A DNA stretch of 64,000 nt, taken from Caulobacter flavus (lineage in GTDB: Bacteria > Pseudomonadota > Alphaproteobacteria > Caulobacterales > Caulobacteraceae). Numbering within the stretch: position 1 is the stretch's first letter; each line of letters opens with the position of its first letter. The notes under the pieces were generated by a model. That model saw only the letters and a program-made list of their open reading frames with translations. It ran no database searches and was not told the DNA's origin. This document shows, in pieces, positions 1 to 6,449 of the stretch. The stretch is from assembly GCF_003722335.1 (NCBI RefSeq), contig NZ_CP026100.1, positions 372,001 through 436,000 of the forward strand, given 5' to 3'. Made by a program: the position numbers and the translations under genes.

Positions 1-192
1 GCAGACCCTGACCGGGCGGTTGCTGCCGACGACACGCTCGCGACGGCAGACGACGCCGTCCTTCTTCTTCTCGGCCTTCTTGTCGACGGCGGCGGCGGCC
101 GGCGCGGCGGCGTCGGCGGGCGCGGCGGTCTGAGCGGCGGCCGAACCGGCCACGGCGATGGAGATCAGGGCGGAAACGACGAGGGCGCGCAT
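1..192 (-). CDS. secreted hypothetical protein, partial (runs off left edge)
   Basis: The minus-strand frame opens with ATG at 190-192 and is open to the window edge (64 codons seen). It begins MRALVVSALISIAVAGSAAA, a clear signal peptide with an Ala-rich cleavage region. An Ala/Pro linker, a Lys-rich stretch (DKKAEKKKD) and a Cys/Arg-rich segment ending in NRPVRVC follow. Small secreted proteins with a C-terminal CR.E...GS...R.C pattern are common in Caulobacterales and sphingomonads, and their function is unknown. The C-terminus is not visible. Confidence 0.6.
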   Translation of the reverse strand, partial: MRALVVSALISIAVAGSAAAQTAAPADAAAPAAAAVDKKAEKKKDGVVCRRERVVGSNRPVRVC

Positions 193-360
193 CACGGCTC
201 AATGGCTAAGCTGAAGGATGCAGCGATAAGCTGTCAGGCCGCGCGAGGTGTCAACCGACGGTGCATCGCGGGCGCCCGATCACCTCGCGCGATGCAGGAG
301 AGCGTTGCCGCCCGCCCGGGCTGGCCTTAAGTCCTAGCGGCAGCAAAGGGAGCGACGCGT

Positions 361-1122
361 ATGACGGCCAGCAAGGATCGGGTGACGGCGGCGGTGCTGA
401 TCATCGGCGACGAGATCCTGTCGGGCCGCACCCAGGACGTGAACCTCAACGCCATCGCCAGGTACCTGGCGACCTACGGCGTCGACCTGGCCGAGGCCCG
501 CGTGGTGCCCGACGTCGAGCAGGAGATCGTCGACGCGGTCAACGCGCTGCGGACCAGGTACGACTACGTCGTCACCACCGGCGGCATCGGCCCCACCCAC
601 GACGACATCACCGCCGATTCGGTGGCCAAGGCCTTCGGCGTGACGGCGCCCGAGCACCCCGAGATCATGGCCATGCTGCGCGAGCGCTGGGGCGAGCCCA
701 ACGCCGCCCGCCGCCGCATGGCCCACGTGCCCGAGGGCGGCAGCCTGGTGAAGAACCCGGTGCAGGGTCCGCCCGGCTTCCAGAAGGAGAACGTGTTCGT
801 GCTGGCCGGGGTGCCGGCGATCATGCGCGGCATGCTCGACGACGTCGGCCCGCGCCTGCGCACCGGCGCGGTCGTGGTCGCGACCACCGTCCGGGTCACC
901 GGCACCGGCGAGGGCACGATCGCCGCGCCGCTGGAAGCGGTGGCCAAGGCCCACCCGGACCTGTCTATCGGCAGCTATCCGTTCTTCGCCCCGCCCGACG
1001 TCTACGGCGCGAGCCTGGTGATCCGTGGCCGCGATCCGGCGCAGGTCGAGGCCGCCGCCGTCGAGCTGGAAAAGGCCCTGGCCGAGCTGGGCGTCGAGAA
1101 CGTCTCGCGGCTGGAGGCGTAG
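361..1122 (+). CDS. CinA-type competence/damage-inducible protein, molybdopterin-binding domain only
   Basis: A 253-aa protein opening with the MoaB/Mog-like fold of the CinA family: AAVLIIGDEILSGRTQD near the N-terminus and TTGGIGPTHDD around residue 80, both family signatures. It has only this N-terminal domain and lacks the C-terminal nicotinamide-nucleotide amidase domain, so it matches the short class annotated as competence/damage-inducible protein A. The biochemical role of the short class is poorly defined (nucleotide or molybdopterin-like ligand binding). The ATG at 361 is the first in frame after the intergenic region. The next gene is convergent and only 7 bp away. Confidence 0.85.
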   Translation: MTASKDRVTAAVLIIGDEILSGRTQDVNLNAIARYLATYGVDLAEARVVPDVEQEIVDAVNALRTRYDYVVTTGGIGPTHDDITADSVAKAFGVTAPEHPEIMAMLRERWGEPNAARRRMAHVPEGGSLVKNPVQGPPGFQKENVFVLAGVPAIMRGMLDDVGPRLRTGAVVVATTVRVTGTGEGTIAAPLEAVAKAHPDLSIGSYPFFAPPDVYGASLVIRGRDPAQVEAAAVELEKALAELGVENVSRLEA

Positions 1123-1129
1123 GGCGCCC

Positions 1130-1504
1130 CTAGTCCTCTTCCGCCGCCAGCAGCGACTGGGCCAGGCCCAGCAGCGCCCGCTGGGTCTTGGGGCCGGCGT
1201 TGGCGTAGGCGTGAAGCAGGTCCAGCGCGCCCGGCAGGGTCAGCGCCGCCAGCATGGCCGAATCCTCGCCCGACGGCGCGTCCTCGCCCACCAGGGCCGC
1301 GACCGAGGTGTCCAGCCGGCCGGCGATGCGCACCAGCATCGAGGCCGACACCCGGTTCTCGCCCCGCTCGTACTTCTGGATCTGCTGGAAGGTCAGGCCC
1401 AGCGCCGCGGCCAGGTCGTCCTGGCTGACCTTCAGATAACGACGACGAATACGGATGCGGGTTCCGACCGCGAGGTCGATAGGATCCGGGCCGGTTGTCG
1501 TCAT
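1130..1504 (-). CDS. XRE-family transcriptional regulator
   Basis: A 124-aa protein with an N-terminal helix-turn-helix of the Cro/CI type: residues about 15-70 read [20 protein letters not shown], then [13 protein letters not shown], the classic recognition-helix region. The C-terminal half is helical and probably mediates dimerization. Similar short XRE proteins are abundant in Caulobacter. It is divergent from the LuxR-like gene at 1610 across a 105-bp gap that probably holds both promoters. Its regulon is not predictable from sequence. Confidence 0.85.
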   Translation of the reverse strand: MTTTGPDPIDLAVGTRIRIRRRYLKVSQDDLAAALGLTFQQIQKYERGENRVSASMLVRIAGRLDTSVAALVGEDAPSGEDSAMLAALTLPGALDLLHAYANAGPKTQRALLGLAQSLLAAEED

Positions 1505-1609
1505 CGAAATTATCCGAAGCTCACAGAACTCGGCTATCTATCGACGTAGCCGTCACCGGCCGCAACGCACCTCCCTCTTAGATCGAGTAGTTTCCTTCCG
1601 CTCGCCCTC

Positions 1610-2461
1610 ATGCCCGACACGCCCAACATCGCCGCCGGCCTCGAACTCTTGACCAAGCGCGAACGCGAAGCCCTTCGGCTGGTCAGCGAGCACCGGCTTT
1701 CCAAGGAGATCGGCCCGCTGATGGGGGTTTCCAAGTCGCGCGCCGACGCCCTGGTGGAAAGCGCCTGCCGCAAGCTGGGCGTCAACGGCCGACGCGCCGC
1801 CGCCCGGGTTCTGAGCGAGCACGAGCGCGTCGCCGCGGGCGTGGCCAGCGCTGTGGGATTCGCCGCCGGCGACTATGGGATTCGATCCCACCCCGACCCA
1901 ATCGGACTGGCGGCCGTCCCGCCGTCGCCGCCACCGTCGGCCTCGCAATCAACCGAGGCCTTCGACACCAGTGAAAGAGTTTCCCGACAACGCCATCCCG
2001 ACGTCGGCCGGCCCGACCAGCCTGCAGGAGCACCGACTGGGCCTGCTGGTCTGGAAGGCCCGTCAGATCCGCCAGGCGGTGACCGCCTTCGAGCAGAGCT
2101 GGCCGCCCCTGCCACCGGAACCGGCCGTCCCGACCTTCGGCTGGTCCCAGCTGCAGCGCCAGCTGACCGACCTGGCCCCGCCGGAACTGCAGCCGCTGGT
2201 GGCCGACCTGGTCTCGGCGATCCGCAAGGAATCGGCGGCCAAGCCGGCCGAGATGGTGCTGAGGGAGATCCTGACCATCACCGCCACGGTGCTGGACGAT
2301 GGCTTCCGCGAGAAATACGCGGAGGATCCGACCATGCTCTGACCCCCGCCTTCCGCCTCCTGGCCGTCCTGGCCATCGCGCTCGGCTTCGCCATGCTGAT
2401 CGGCGGGCTGCTCAGCGCCCGCCAGGTGGTCGAGCTCTTCCAGAACCTGCGCCACGGCTGA
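1610..2461 (+). CDS. LuxR-type HTH protein with C-terminal membrane helix (reading frame interpretation uncertain)
   Basis: The N-terminal part (residues 1-70) is a LuxR/GerE-like DNA-binding domain: LTKREREALRLVSEHRLSKE, then a recognition region and RKLGVNGRRAAARVL. The last 40 residues form one strong transmembrane helix (LLAVLAIALGFAMLIGGLL). HTH plus a C-terminal membrane anchor is a known architecture in this clade. The connecting stretch (about residues 120-242) is Pro/Gly/Ala/Arg-rich with poor codon usage, while another frame over the same DNA (1971-2342) has excellent codon usage. So either this is one 283-aa protein with an overlapping gene in its linker, or two compensating frame changes have occurred. 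The first 120 codons and the last 40 are convincingly coding. Confidence 0.5.
   Translation: MPDTPNIAAGLELLTKREREALRLVSEHRLSKEIGPLMGVSKSRADALVESACRKLGVNGRRAAARVLSEHERVAAGVASAVGFAAGDYGIRSHPDPIGLAAVPPSPPPSASQSTEAFDTSERVSRQRHPDVGRPDQPAGAPTGPAGLEGPSDPPGGDRLRAELAAPATGTGRPDLRLVPAAAPADRPGPAGTAAAGGRPGLGDPQGIGGQAGRDGAEGDPDHHRHGAGRWLPREIRGGSDHALTPAFRLLAVLAIALGFAMLIGGLLSARQVVELFQNLRHG
1971..2342 (+). CDS. hypothetical protein nested in another frame of the HTH gene
   Basis: A 123-aa frame starting with GTG at 1971 and ending in TGA at 2340-2342. Nearly every codon ends in G or C, and the composition is that of a normal soluble helical protein, with Trp, Phe, Glu and Lys well represented (for example LQEHRLGLLVWKARQIRQAV). 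No family is recognised. No clear Shine-Dalgarno precedes the GTG. It lies inside the 1610-2461 frame and ends right where that frame regains good codon usage. It could be a separate protein or the true central segment of the HTH protein after a frameshift. Confidence 0.5.
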   Translation: MKEFPDNAIPTSAGPTSLQEHRLGLLVWKARQIRQAVTAFEQSWPPLPPEPAVPTFGWSQLQRQLTDLAPPELQPLVADLVSAIRKESAAKPAEMVLREILTITATVLDDGFREKYAEDPTML

Positions 2462-2555
2462 GGCCGCCCTCCCCCAGGAGGCGCCCGCCGGCGCCTTCGA
2501 TCATCGTCCGGACCGCGCCTGCCGGAGCGCCGGACCTCCGAGGGGACACCGCTTC

Positions 2556-2903
2556 ATGAACCGCCGCATCGTCGCCGAGCACCTCGCCACCCGCCTGTTC
2601 ACCGCCGAGGAGGCGGTAGACAACACCCTGGCCGCCATGGGCGAGTTGATCGCCGCCATGCCCCGGGCCCGCCTGCAGGCCAGGGTAGCCGCCGGGGTCG
2701 GCCAGCAGGCCGTCGACCACGTGATGGAGGCCGCCTCCGGCCTGGCCGACGTCCGCCGCTCTCTGATCGCCGCCCACGGCGCCCTGGCCGACGCCAAGGA
2801 CCAGATCGGTCTGCGCCGCGTCACCCTGGTCGGCGGCGGCGACAAGGGCGAGGACGCCGACCCCACCCGCACCGGCTTCCTGGAGGTGGTGAAGTCGGCC
2901 TGA
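2556..2903 (+). CDS. conserved hypothetical protein, helical
   Basis: A 115-aa mostly helical protein with strong GC3. It begins MNRRIVAEHLATRLFTAEEAV and ends with GGGDKGEDADP and a short tail. I recall similar small proteins next to HTH genes in sphingomonads and Caulobacter, but no function is known to me. There is no signal peptide or membrane segment. It follows the HTH/TM gene by 94 bp in the same direction and may be co-transcribed with it. Confidence 0.65.
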   Translation: MNRRIVAEHLATRLFTAEEAVDNTLAAMGELIAAMPRARLQARVAAGVGQQAVDHVMEAASGLADVRRSLIAAHGALADAKDQIGLRRVTLVGGGDKGEDADPTRTGFLEVVKSA

Positions 2904-2989
2904 GCCTGACCTTGGTCGACTAGCCGACACCTCTTCCGACCGTCGCGATTCGTGGCGACAATGGCCCCCGGACACTGTTCGGGGGCCTC

Positions 2990-3415
2990 ATGTTCAGCAT
3001 CCTGCCGACCCAGCTCGGCGCCGGCGCGATGTTCGTGGTCTGCGGCGTGGCGCTGTGGATGGGCGGCCGGCTCGAGCGCATGCTGGCGATCGCCACGATG
3101 CTGGCCTGGGTCGGCTCGGCCCTGGCCGAGATCGAGGACCACAGCATCACCCAGTGGGGCATCTTCGCCGTCGATCTGGTCTATCTCAGCGTGCTGGTCG
3201 GCCTGACCCTGTTCGATCGCCGGATCTGGCTGCTGTTCATGACCGCCTTCCAGCTACTGATCGTGCTGACCCACGTCGCCTTCGCGCTGGACCGCTCGCT
3301 GCGGCAGTGGGGCTTCTTCTCGGCCTACTACCTGTGGAGCTACGCCGAGCTCGTGGCGTTCGCGGCCGGGCTCGCGATGCTGGCTTGGCGACGGCGGAGA
3401 GTCCGCAGGCGCTGA
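2990..3415 (+). CDS. small integral membrane protein of unknown function
   Basis: A 141-aa protein with four to five hydrophobic helices (about residues 8-25, 30-46, 57-75, 82-100 and 115-133) and a basic C-terminal tail RRRRVRRR. This would place the tail in the cytoplasm. No catalytic motif or recognisable family was seen. ATG 2990 is chosen because a frame opening upstream at 2952 reads an unlikely Ser/Ala-rich peptide in another phase. It is the last chromosomal gene before the island boundary. Confidence 0.65.
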   Translation: MFSILPTQLGAGAMFVVCGVALWMGGRLERMLAIATMLAWVGSALAEIEDHSITQWGIFAVDLVYLSVLVGLTLFDRRIWLLFMTAFQLLIVLTHVAFALDRSLRQWGFFSAYYLWSYAELVAFAAGLAMLAWRRRRVRRR

Positions 3416-3422
3416 GCGCCTC

Positions 3423-3480
3423 TGGTGCGGGCAGCCGGGGTCGAACCGGCATAGCCTTGCGGCTGGCGGATTTTAAGTCC
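3423..3480 (-). pseudogene. 3' half of tRNA-Leu(UAA), separated from its 5' half by the island
   Basis: Read on the minus strand, this gives the anticodon loop and 3' strand of the anticodon stem (CTTAAAATCCGC), the variable arm, T arm, acceptor 3' strand TGCCCGC and an encoded ACCA. The matching 5' half, with acceptor GCGGGCA and anticodon-stem strand GCGGA, lies at 39523-39564. The acceptor and anticodon stems pair perfectly between the two pieces, so they are one interrupted host gene of 87 nt. DNA beyond the core at 3481 is not tRNA, so this half is non-functional. Confidence 0.9.
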
Positions 3481-3481
3481 G
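3468..3481. repeat. left attachment core (direct repeat)
   Basis: GGATTTTAAGTCCG is identical to the sequence at 39523-39536. On the minus strand it is the anticodon arm GGACTTAAAATCC of tRNA-Leu(UAA). Tyrosine integrases commonly use anticodon arms as crossover cores. Confidence 0.85.
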
Positions 3482-3516
3482 GTGTTGGTGTTGATTTTAA
3501 AGGGGAATTTCGGTCT

Positions 3517-3539
3517 TTGTGCTAACCGTTGTGCTAACC
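3517..3539 (+). repeat. candidate integrase arm-type sites, left end
   Basis: Two tandem copies of TTGTGCTAACC (3517-3527 and 3529-3539) lie about 40 bp inside the left core. Three related TGTGCTA copies in the same orientation lie just inside the right core (about 39411-39450). Repeats at both ends of an element near the core fit arm-type binding sites for a tyrosine integrase. This is inference only. Confidence 0.45.
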
Positions 3540-3591
3540 ACGAGCGCGGGGCGAGTATCCGCTCCTTGCCTGTGGTTGTCGAGCAAGGTCC

Positions 3592-3858
3592 TCACTGGAT
3601 CGAGGGCAGAGGGCCTCGCACTTCAGTAGCGCGCTTGTACATGAGCGCCCCGAGTTGCAGGGCCATCTCCTGATCAGGCCCAGATTCGCTTCTGGCGAGG
3701 AAGACCGTTGCAAGCGCCTCCCACTGGTCAGGATTGCTCGGGTCGATTTCAACGTCGCCAATCTCTAGGACGAGCGTCTCCAATTCCAGTCGATCCGGGC
3801 CAGGGATCTGGGCCACGACGGCCTCCCACCAAGTCAGGTTATCGAGTTCGTGTTTCAC
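3592..3858 (-). CDS. small hypothetical protein
   Basis: An acidic protein of about 88 aa (with GTG start at 3858; an upstream ATG at 3891 is also in frame). It begins KHELDNLTWWEAVVAQIPGP and contains LETLVLEIGDVEID. The GTG lies inside the last codons of the sigma-like gene (stop at 3839-3841), an overlap typical of translational coupling. No family is recognised. As the third gene of a coupled trio with a Tat-signal protein and a sigma region-4-like protein, it may be a regulatory partner. Confidence 0.5.
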   Translation of the reverse strand: MKHELDNLTWWEAVVAQIPGPDRLELETLVLEIGDVEIDPSNPDQWEALATVFLARSESGPDQEMALQLGALMYKRATEVRGPLPSIQ

Positions 3859-4144
3859 GGTTCGGCTCCAGGCTCTCGATGAAGTCGACAACTCGGGAGA
3901 GCCTCAGGAGCGCAGCAGCAAGCCGGGCTTCGACTTCCGCTGTCGTGAGGTCTAGGTGTCGACCGATCTGAAGGTAGTCCCACGCTTCAATGGCGTTCAG
4001 TACGAAAACGTCCCTTTCCGCCGCTGGCATCCGGAGTATGGCGTATTCGAAGATGCTGGCCTTGTCCGTGCGATCAAAGCAGCCTCCCAGCCAGAGGCTG
4101 GGATAGTGCAGCCGCCATTGCTGATCCGGCCTAAAGAGCCACAT
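3839..4144 (-). CDS. sigma-70 region 4-like helix-turn-helix protein
   Basis: A 101-aa protein. The segment ILRMPAAERDVFVLNAIEAW followed by DYLQIGRHLDLTTAEVEARL resembles region 4 of ECF sigma factors (an L-P-x-x-x-R-x-V-F motif, then an HTH). A region 2 is absent, so it is not a complete sigma factor. It could be a degenerate or stand-alone DNA-binding protein. It overlaps the preceding Tat-signal gene by 14 bp and the following small gene by about 20 bp. This arrangement indicates one operon at the left end of the island. Confidence 0.55.
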   Translation of the reverse strand: MWLFRPDQQWRLHYPSLWLGGCFDRTDKASIFEYAILRMPAAERDVFVLNAIEAWDYLQIGRHLDLTTAEVEARLAAALLRLSRVVDFIESLEPNRETRTR

Positions 4145-4346
4145 CTACACGGGTGTCCAGCACAAGCCGACGCTGTCGACGGGCCTGACGGACTAGATCC
4201 CGACCGATCTTGTGTTCTACGTCGCGCAAGTTCTCCTCGACCGTGGAGCAGGCCTCTTCCCGCAAAGGCCCCGCTAGAGGCAAGCCGGCTGCGCCCAACA
4301 AAAGGCGGCGCGAAACGACGTTTGAGCTTTTCTTACGGGTAGACAT
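4131..4346 (-). CDS. short protein with Tat-like signal
   Basis: ATG at 4346 gives a 71-aa protein starting MSTRKKSSNVVSRRLLLGAA, that is, a twin-arginine with a hydrophobic stretch (SRRLLLGAAGLPLAG). A basic, helical region follows (ENLRDVEHKIGRDLVRQARRQ). Tat export or membrane anchoring is suggested, but the protein is too short to hold a cofactor. A longer frame from 4448 exists but adds an unlikely Cys/His-rich leader. It is translationally linked to the sigma-like gene downstream. Confidence 0.45.
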   Translation of the reverse strand: MSTRKKSSNVVSRRLLLGAAGLPLAGPLREEACSTVEENLRDVEHKIGRDLVRQARRQRRLVLDTRVDVAL

Positions 4347-4481
4347 GCATGGGCTCCCGGCGCAGGCGCTCGGTCCGATCAGCATGCTAATCGGTAGAGT
4401 TGGTGAACAGTGTGCGTAATAATGAGCACACCGCTCCGACAATGTCAATGCGTAGTGCGGTGATCTGAGTACGAGGTATCG

Positions 4482-4712
4482 ATGATCACGCCGATGCAGA
4501 TAAAGTTGGCCCGGACGGCACTTGGCTTGGGTGTCCGCGAACTGGCGACGATTGCGGAGATTGCGCCCTCAACCATTCATCGGTTCGAGACTGACAAGGG
4601 AAGCATGCATTCGCGCACGCTTGATCGTGTGCAGCAGGTGCTTGAGGAGCGCGGGGTCATCTTCATCTCGGCTGATGAGAATGCCGGCCCGGGTATTCGG
4701 ACGCGGAAATAG
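4482..4712 (+). CDS. XRE-family HTH regulator (short)
   Basis: A 76-aa protein with one Cro/CI-type HTH: QIKLARTALGLGVRELATIA, then APSTIHRFETDKG. It ends with GVIFISADENAGPGIRTRK, a C-terminal pattern I associate with small XRE regulators of alphaproteobacterial plasmids and islands. It is divergent from the 4346-3592 operon, and 135 bp lie between them, so it may control that operon or element functions. Confidence 0.75.
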   Translation: MITPMQIKLARTALGLGVRELATIAEIAPSTIHRFETDKGSMHSRTLDRVQQVLEERGVIFISADENAGPGIRTRK

Positions 4713-4792
4713 GTTCCTAGAGCAGAGCAATTGAACCTACGTCAGTGGTTAAGCCGCGTGCCCGACTTCGATTGCGCTCGCCTATATAGGCG

Positions 4793-6355
4793 TTGATAAC
4801 TAACTTTTCACGTAAGCGCAGGCTTATCTTCGCTATGCGCCCTCTCAAGATTGGTGACATCCACGCGCTTGCGATCGAGCGCAGTGGAACTTGTCTTTCA
4901 ACTGAATATAAGAACTGCAACGAGCCCTTAAGTTGGCGTTGCAGCAAGGGCCACGAATGGGAAGCGCCTGTTCGCCACATCAAGTATTCAGGTTCCTGGT
5001 GCCCATTTTGCGCCGGGCGACGCCATAGCCTTGAAGAACTTAATAGTATTGCTGAGCAGCGCGGAGGAGGCTGCCTCTCCACGCGCTATGACGGCATGCA
5101 AACAAAGCACAGGTGGATCTGCCGACATGGCCACGAGTGGGAAGCAACGCCCGCCGGCATACTGATCGCTGGCTCGTGGTGTCCAGATTGCTCGGCCGGG
5201 CTTGGCGAGCGGCTTACCCGTGCAGTGTTCGAACACGTATTTGGGGAAGTTTTTGAGAAGGCGCGCCCTGAGTGGCTGATCAGCTCAAGAGGCACGCGAC
5301 TTGAACTTGATGGCTATAGCGACCGTCTTCGCATCGCGTTCGAACATCAGGGAGTCCAACACTACCGTCAGGCCTTCCACTCGGCGGACGAACGGAAATT
5401 CGCGATCCGTCTCGCAGACGACGAGGCGAAGAGAAAGCTCTGCAGGGAACAGGGCGTGCTGTTGATCGAAGTGCCGCAGGTCGGAGGAACTGACTTCGAG
5501 GATGGTATTCAGAGCCTCATTCGCAAGGCGACTGCGCAGCTTGATGTTTTTCTCCCGGGCCTCGGTAAGCCTGCTGACCTCTCACGTGCTTACAGCACTA
5601 ATGGCAGTCAGGAGTACCTTGAGCGGATGAGAAACCTCGCCCGGGAGAACGGCGGCGAGTGCGTTGAGCCTCACTATCTCGGCAATAAGGCGCGTCACCG
5701 TTTCCGGTGCGCTGCCGGGCATGAATGGAAAACACCGGCGGATTCCATTCTCCGTGGGACCTGGTGCCCTTTCTGTTCGGCCCGGAACAAGGCCGACGTG
5801 TACCGAAACCGAGCTTCGAAGCTGGAAAGCTTGGCCAAGACAAGGGGCGGGCGATGTGTCGAGCCGACCGCTTATGTATCCGGCCGGCTCCCTATCGAAT
5901 GGGAGTGTGATCGGGGGCACCGATGGCATGCCAATTTCAACAGTATTCAGCGCGGAAAATGGTGTCCTGTATGTGCGAGATGGAGCATTCCAGAACTCGC
6001 TGAGTTAGCCCGCAAGCGCGGAGGGCGTCTCCACTCAACGAAAATTGTGACTATACGGGATCATCTCGAATGGGAATGCGAGAGGGGGCATCGGTGGCGC
6101 GCTGACGCTCACAATGTTCTCCATGGAACTTGGTGTCCGAGCTGTGCCGGCAATGTCCGAAAATCGATCGCTGATATGATCGAATTGGCTCAGGCAAGAG
6201 GCGGACAATGCCTCTCAAAAACGTACGTAAACGCAAAAACGAAGCTGCTCTGGAACTGCGCATACGGCCACGAATGGACTGCTGTACCCTCCGCGATCAA
6301 GGCAGGGTCGTGGTGTCCCGCCTGCGCAGGGCGCAAGACGTGGGGCCATGTGTAG
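4793..6355 (+). CDS. multi-zinc-finger protein with PD-(D/E)XK/Vsr-like nuclease domain
   Basis: A 520-aa protein with six copies of a treble-clef-like zinc motif (W.C..GH.W......I..G.WCP.C). Two lie before and four lie after a central domain at about residues 140-250. The central part has the look of a Vsr/PD-(D/E)XK fold: LTRAVFEHVFGEVFEKARPEW, then LELDGYSDRLRIAFEHQG (acidic D/E on strands) and GVLLIEVPQ. Proteins with repeats of this finger linked to a nuclease-like domain are known from phages and islands. DNA cleavage is inferred. The start is ATG 4793; ATG 4835 is also possible. Codon usage is less GC3-rich than the chromosome, indicating recent acquisition. Confidence 0.65.
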   Translation: MITNFSRKRRLIFAMRPLKIGDIHALAIERSGTCLSTEYKNCNEPLSWRCSKGHEWEAPVRHIKYSGSWCPFCAGRRHSLEELNSIAEQRGGGCLSTRYDGMQTKHRWICRHGHEWEATPAGILIAGSWCPDCSAGLGERLTRAVFEHVFGEVFEKARPEWLISSRGTRLELDGYSDRLRIAFEHQGVQHYRQAFHSADERKFAIRLADDEAKRKLCREQGVLLIEVPQVGGTDFEDGIQSLIRKATAQLDVFLPGLGKPADLSRAYSTNGSQEYLERMRNLARENGGECVEPHYLGNKARHRFRCAAGHEWKTPADSILRGTWCPFCSARNKADVYRNRASKLESLAKTRGGRCVEPTAYVSGRLPIEWECDRGHRWHANFNSIQRGKWCPVCARWSIPELAELARKRGGRLHSTKIVTIRDHLEWECERGHRWRADAHNVLHGTWCPSCAGNVRKSIADMIELAQARGGQCLSKTYVNAKTKLLWNCAYGHEWTAVPSAIKAGSWCPACAGRKTWGHV

Positions 6356-6449
6356 TGACCTCCAGGCTATGGTCGAGCGCACTGGCGTCGCGGACTCGAC
6401 CCGCGCAAATCCCAGTGTGATAGCGCGGGCCGTTTAAAGGGCCGTGCGA

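Noticed and set aside
4793..6355. Regularly spaced repeats considered as a CRISPR array
   Set aside because: The periodicity is at protein level (zinc fingers with different codons). Spacing and sequence are not constant, and there are no cas genes.
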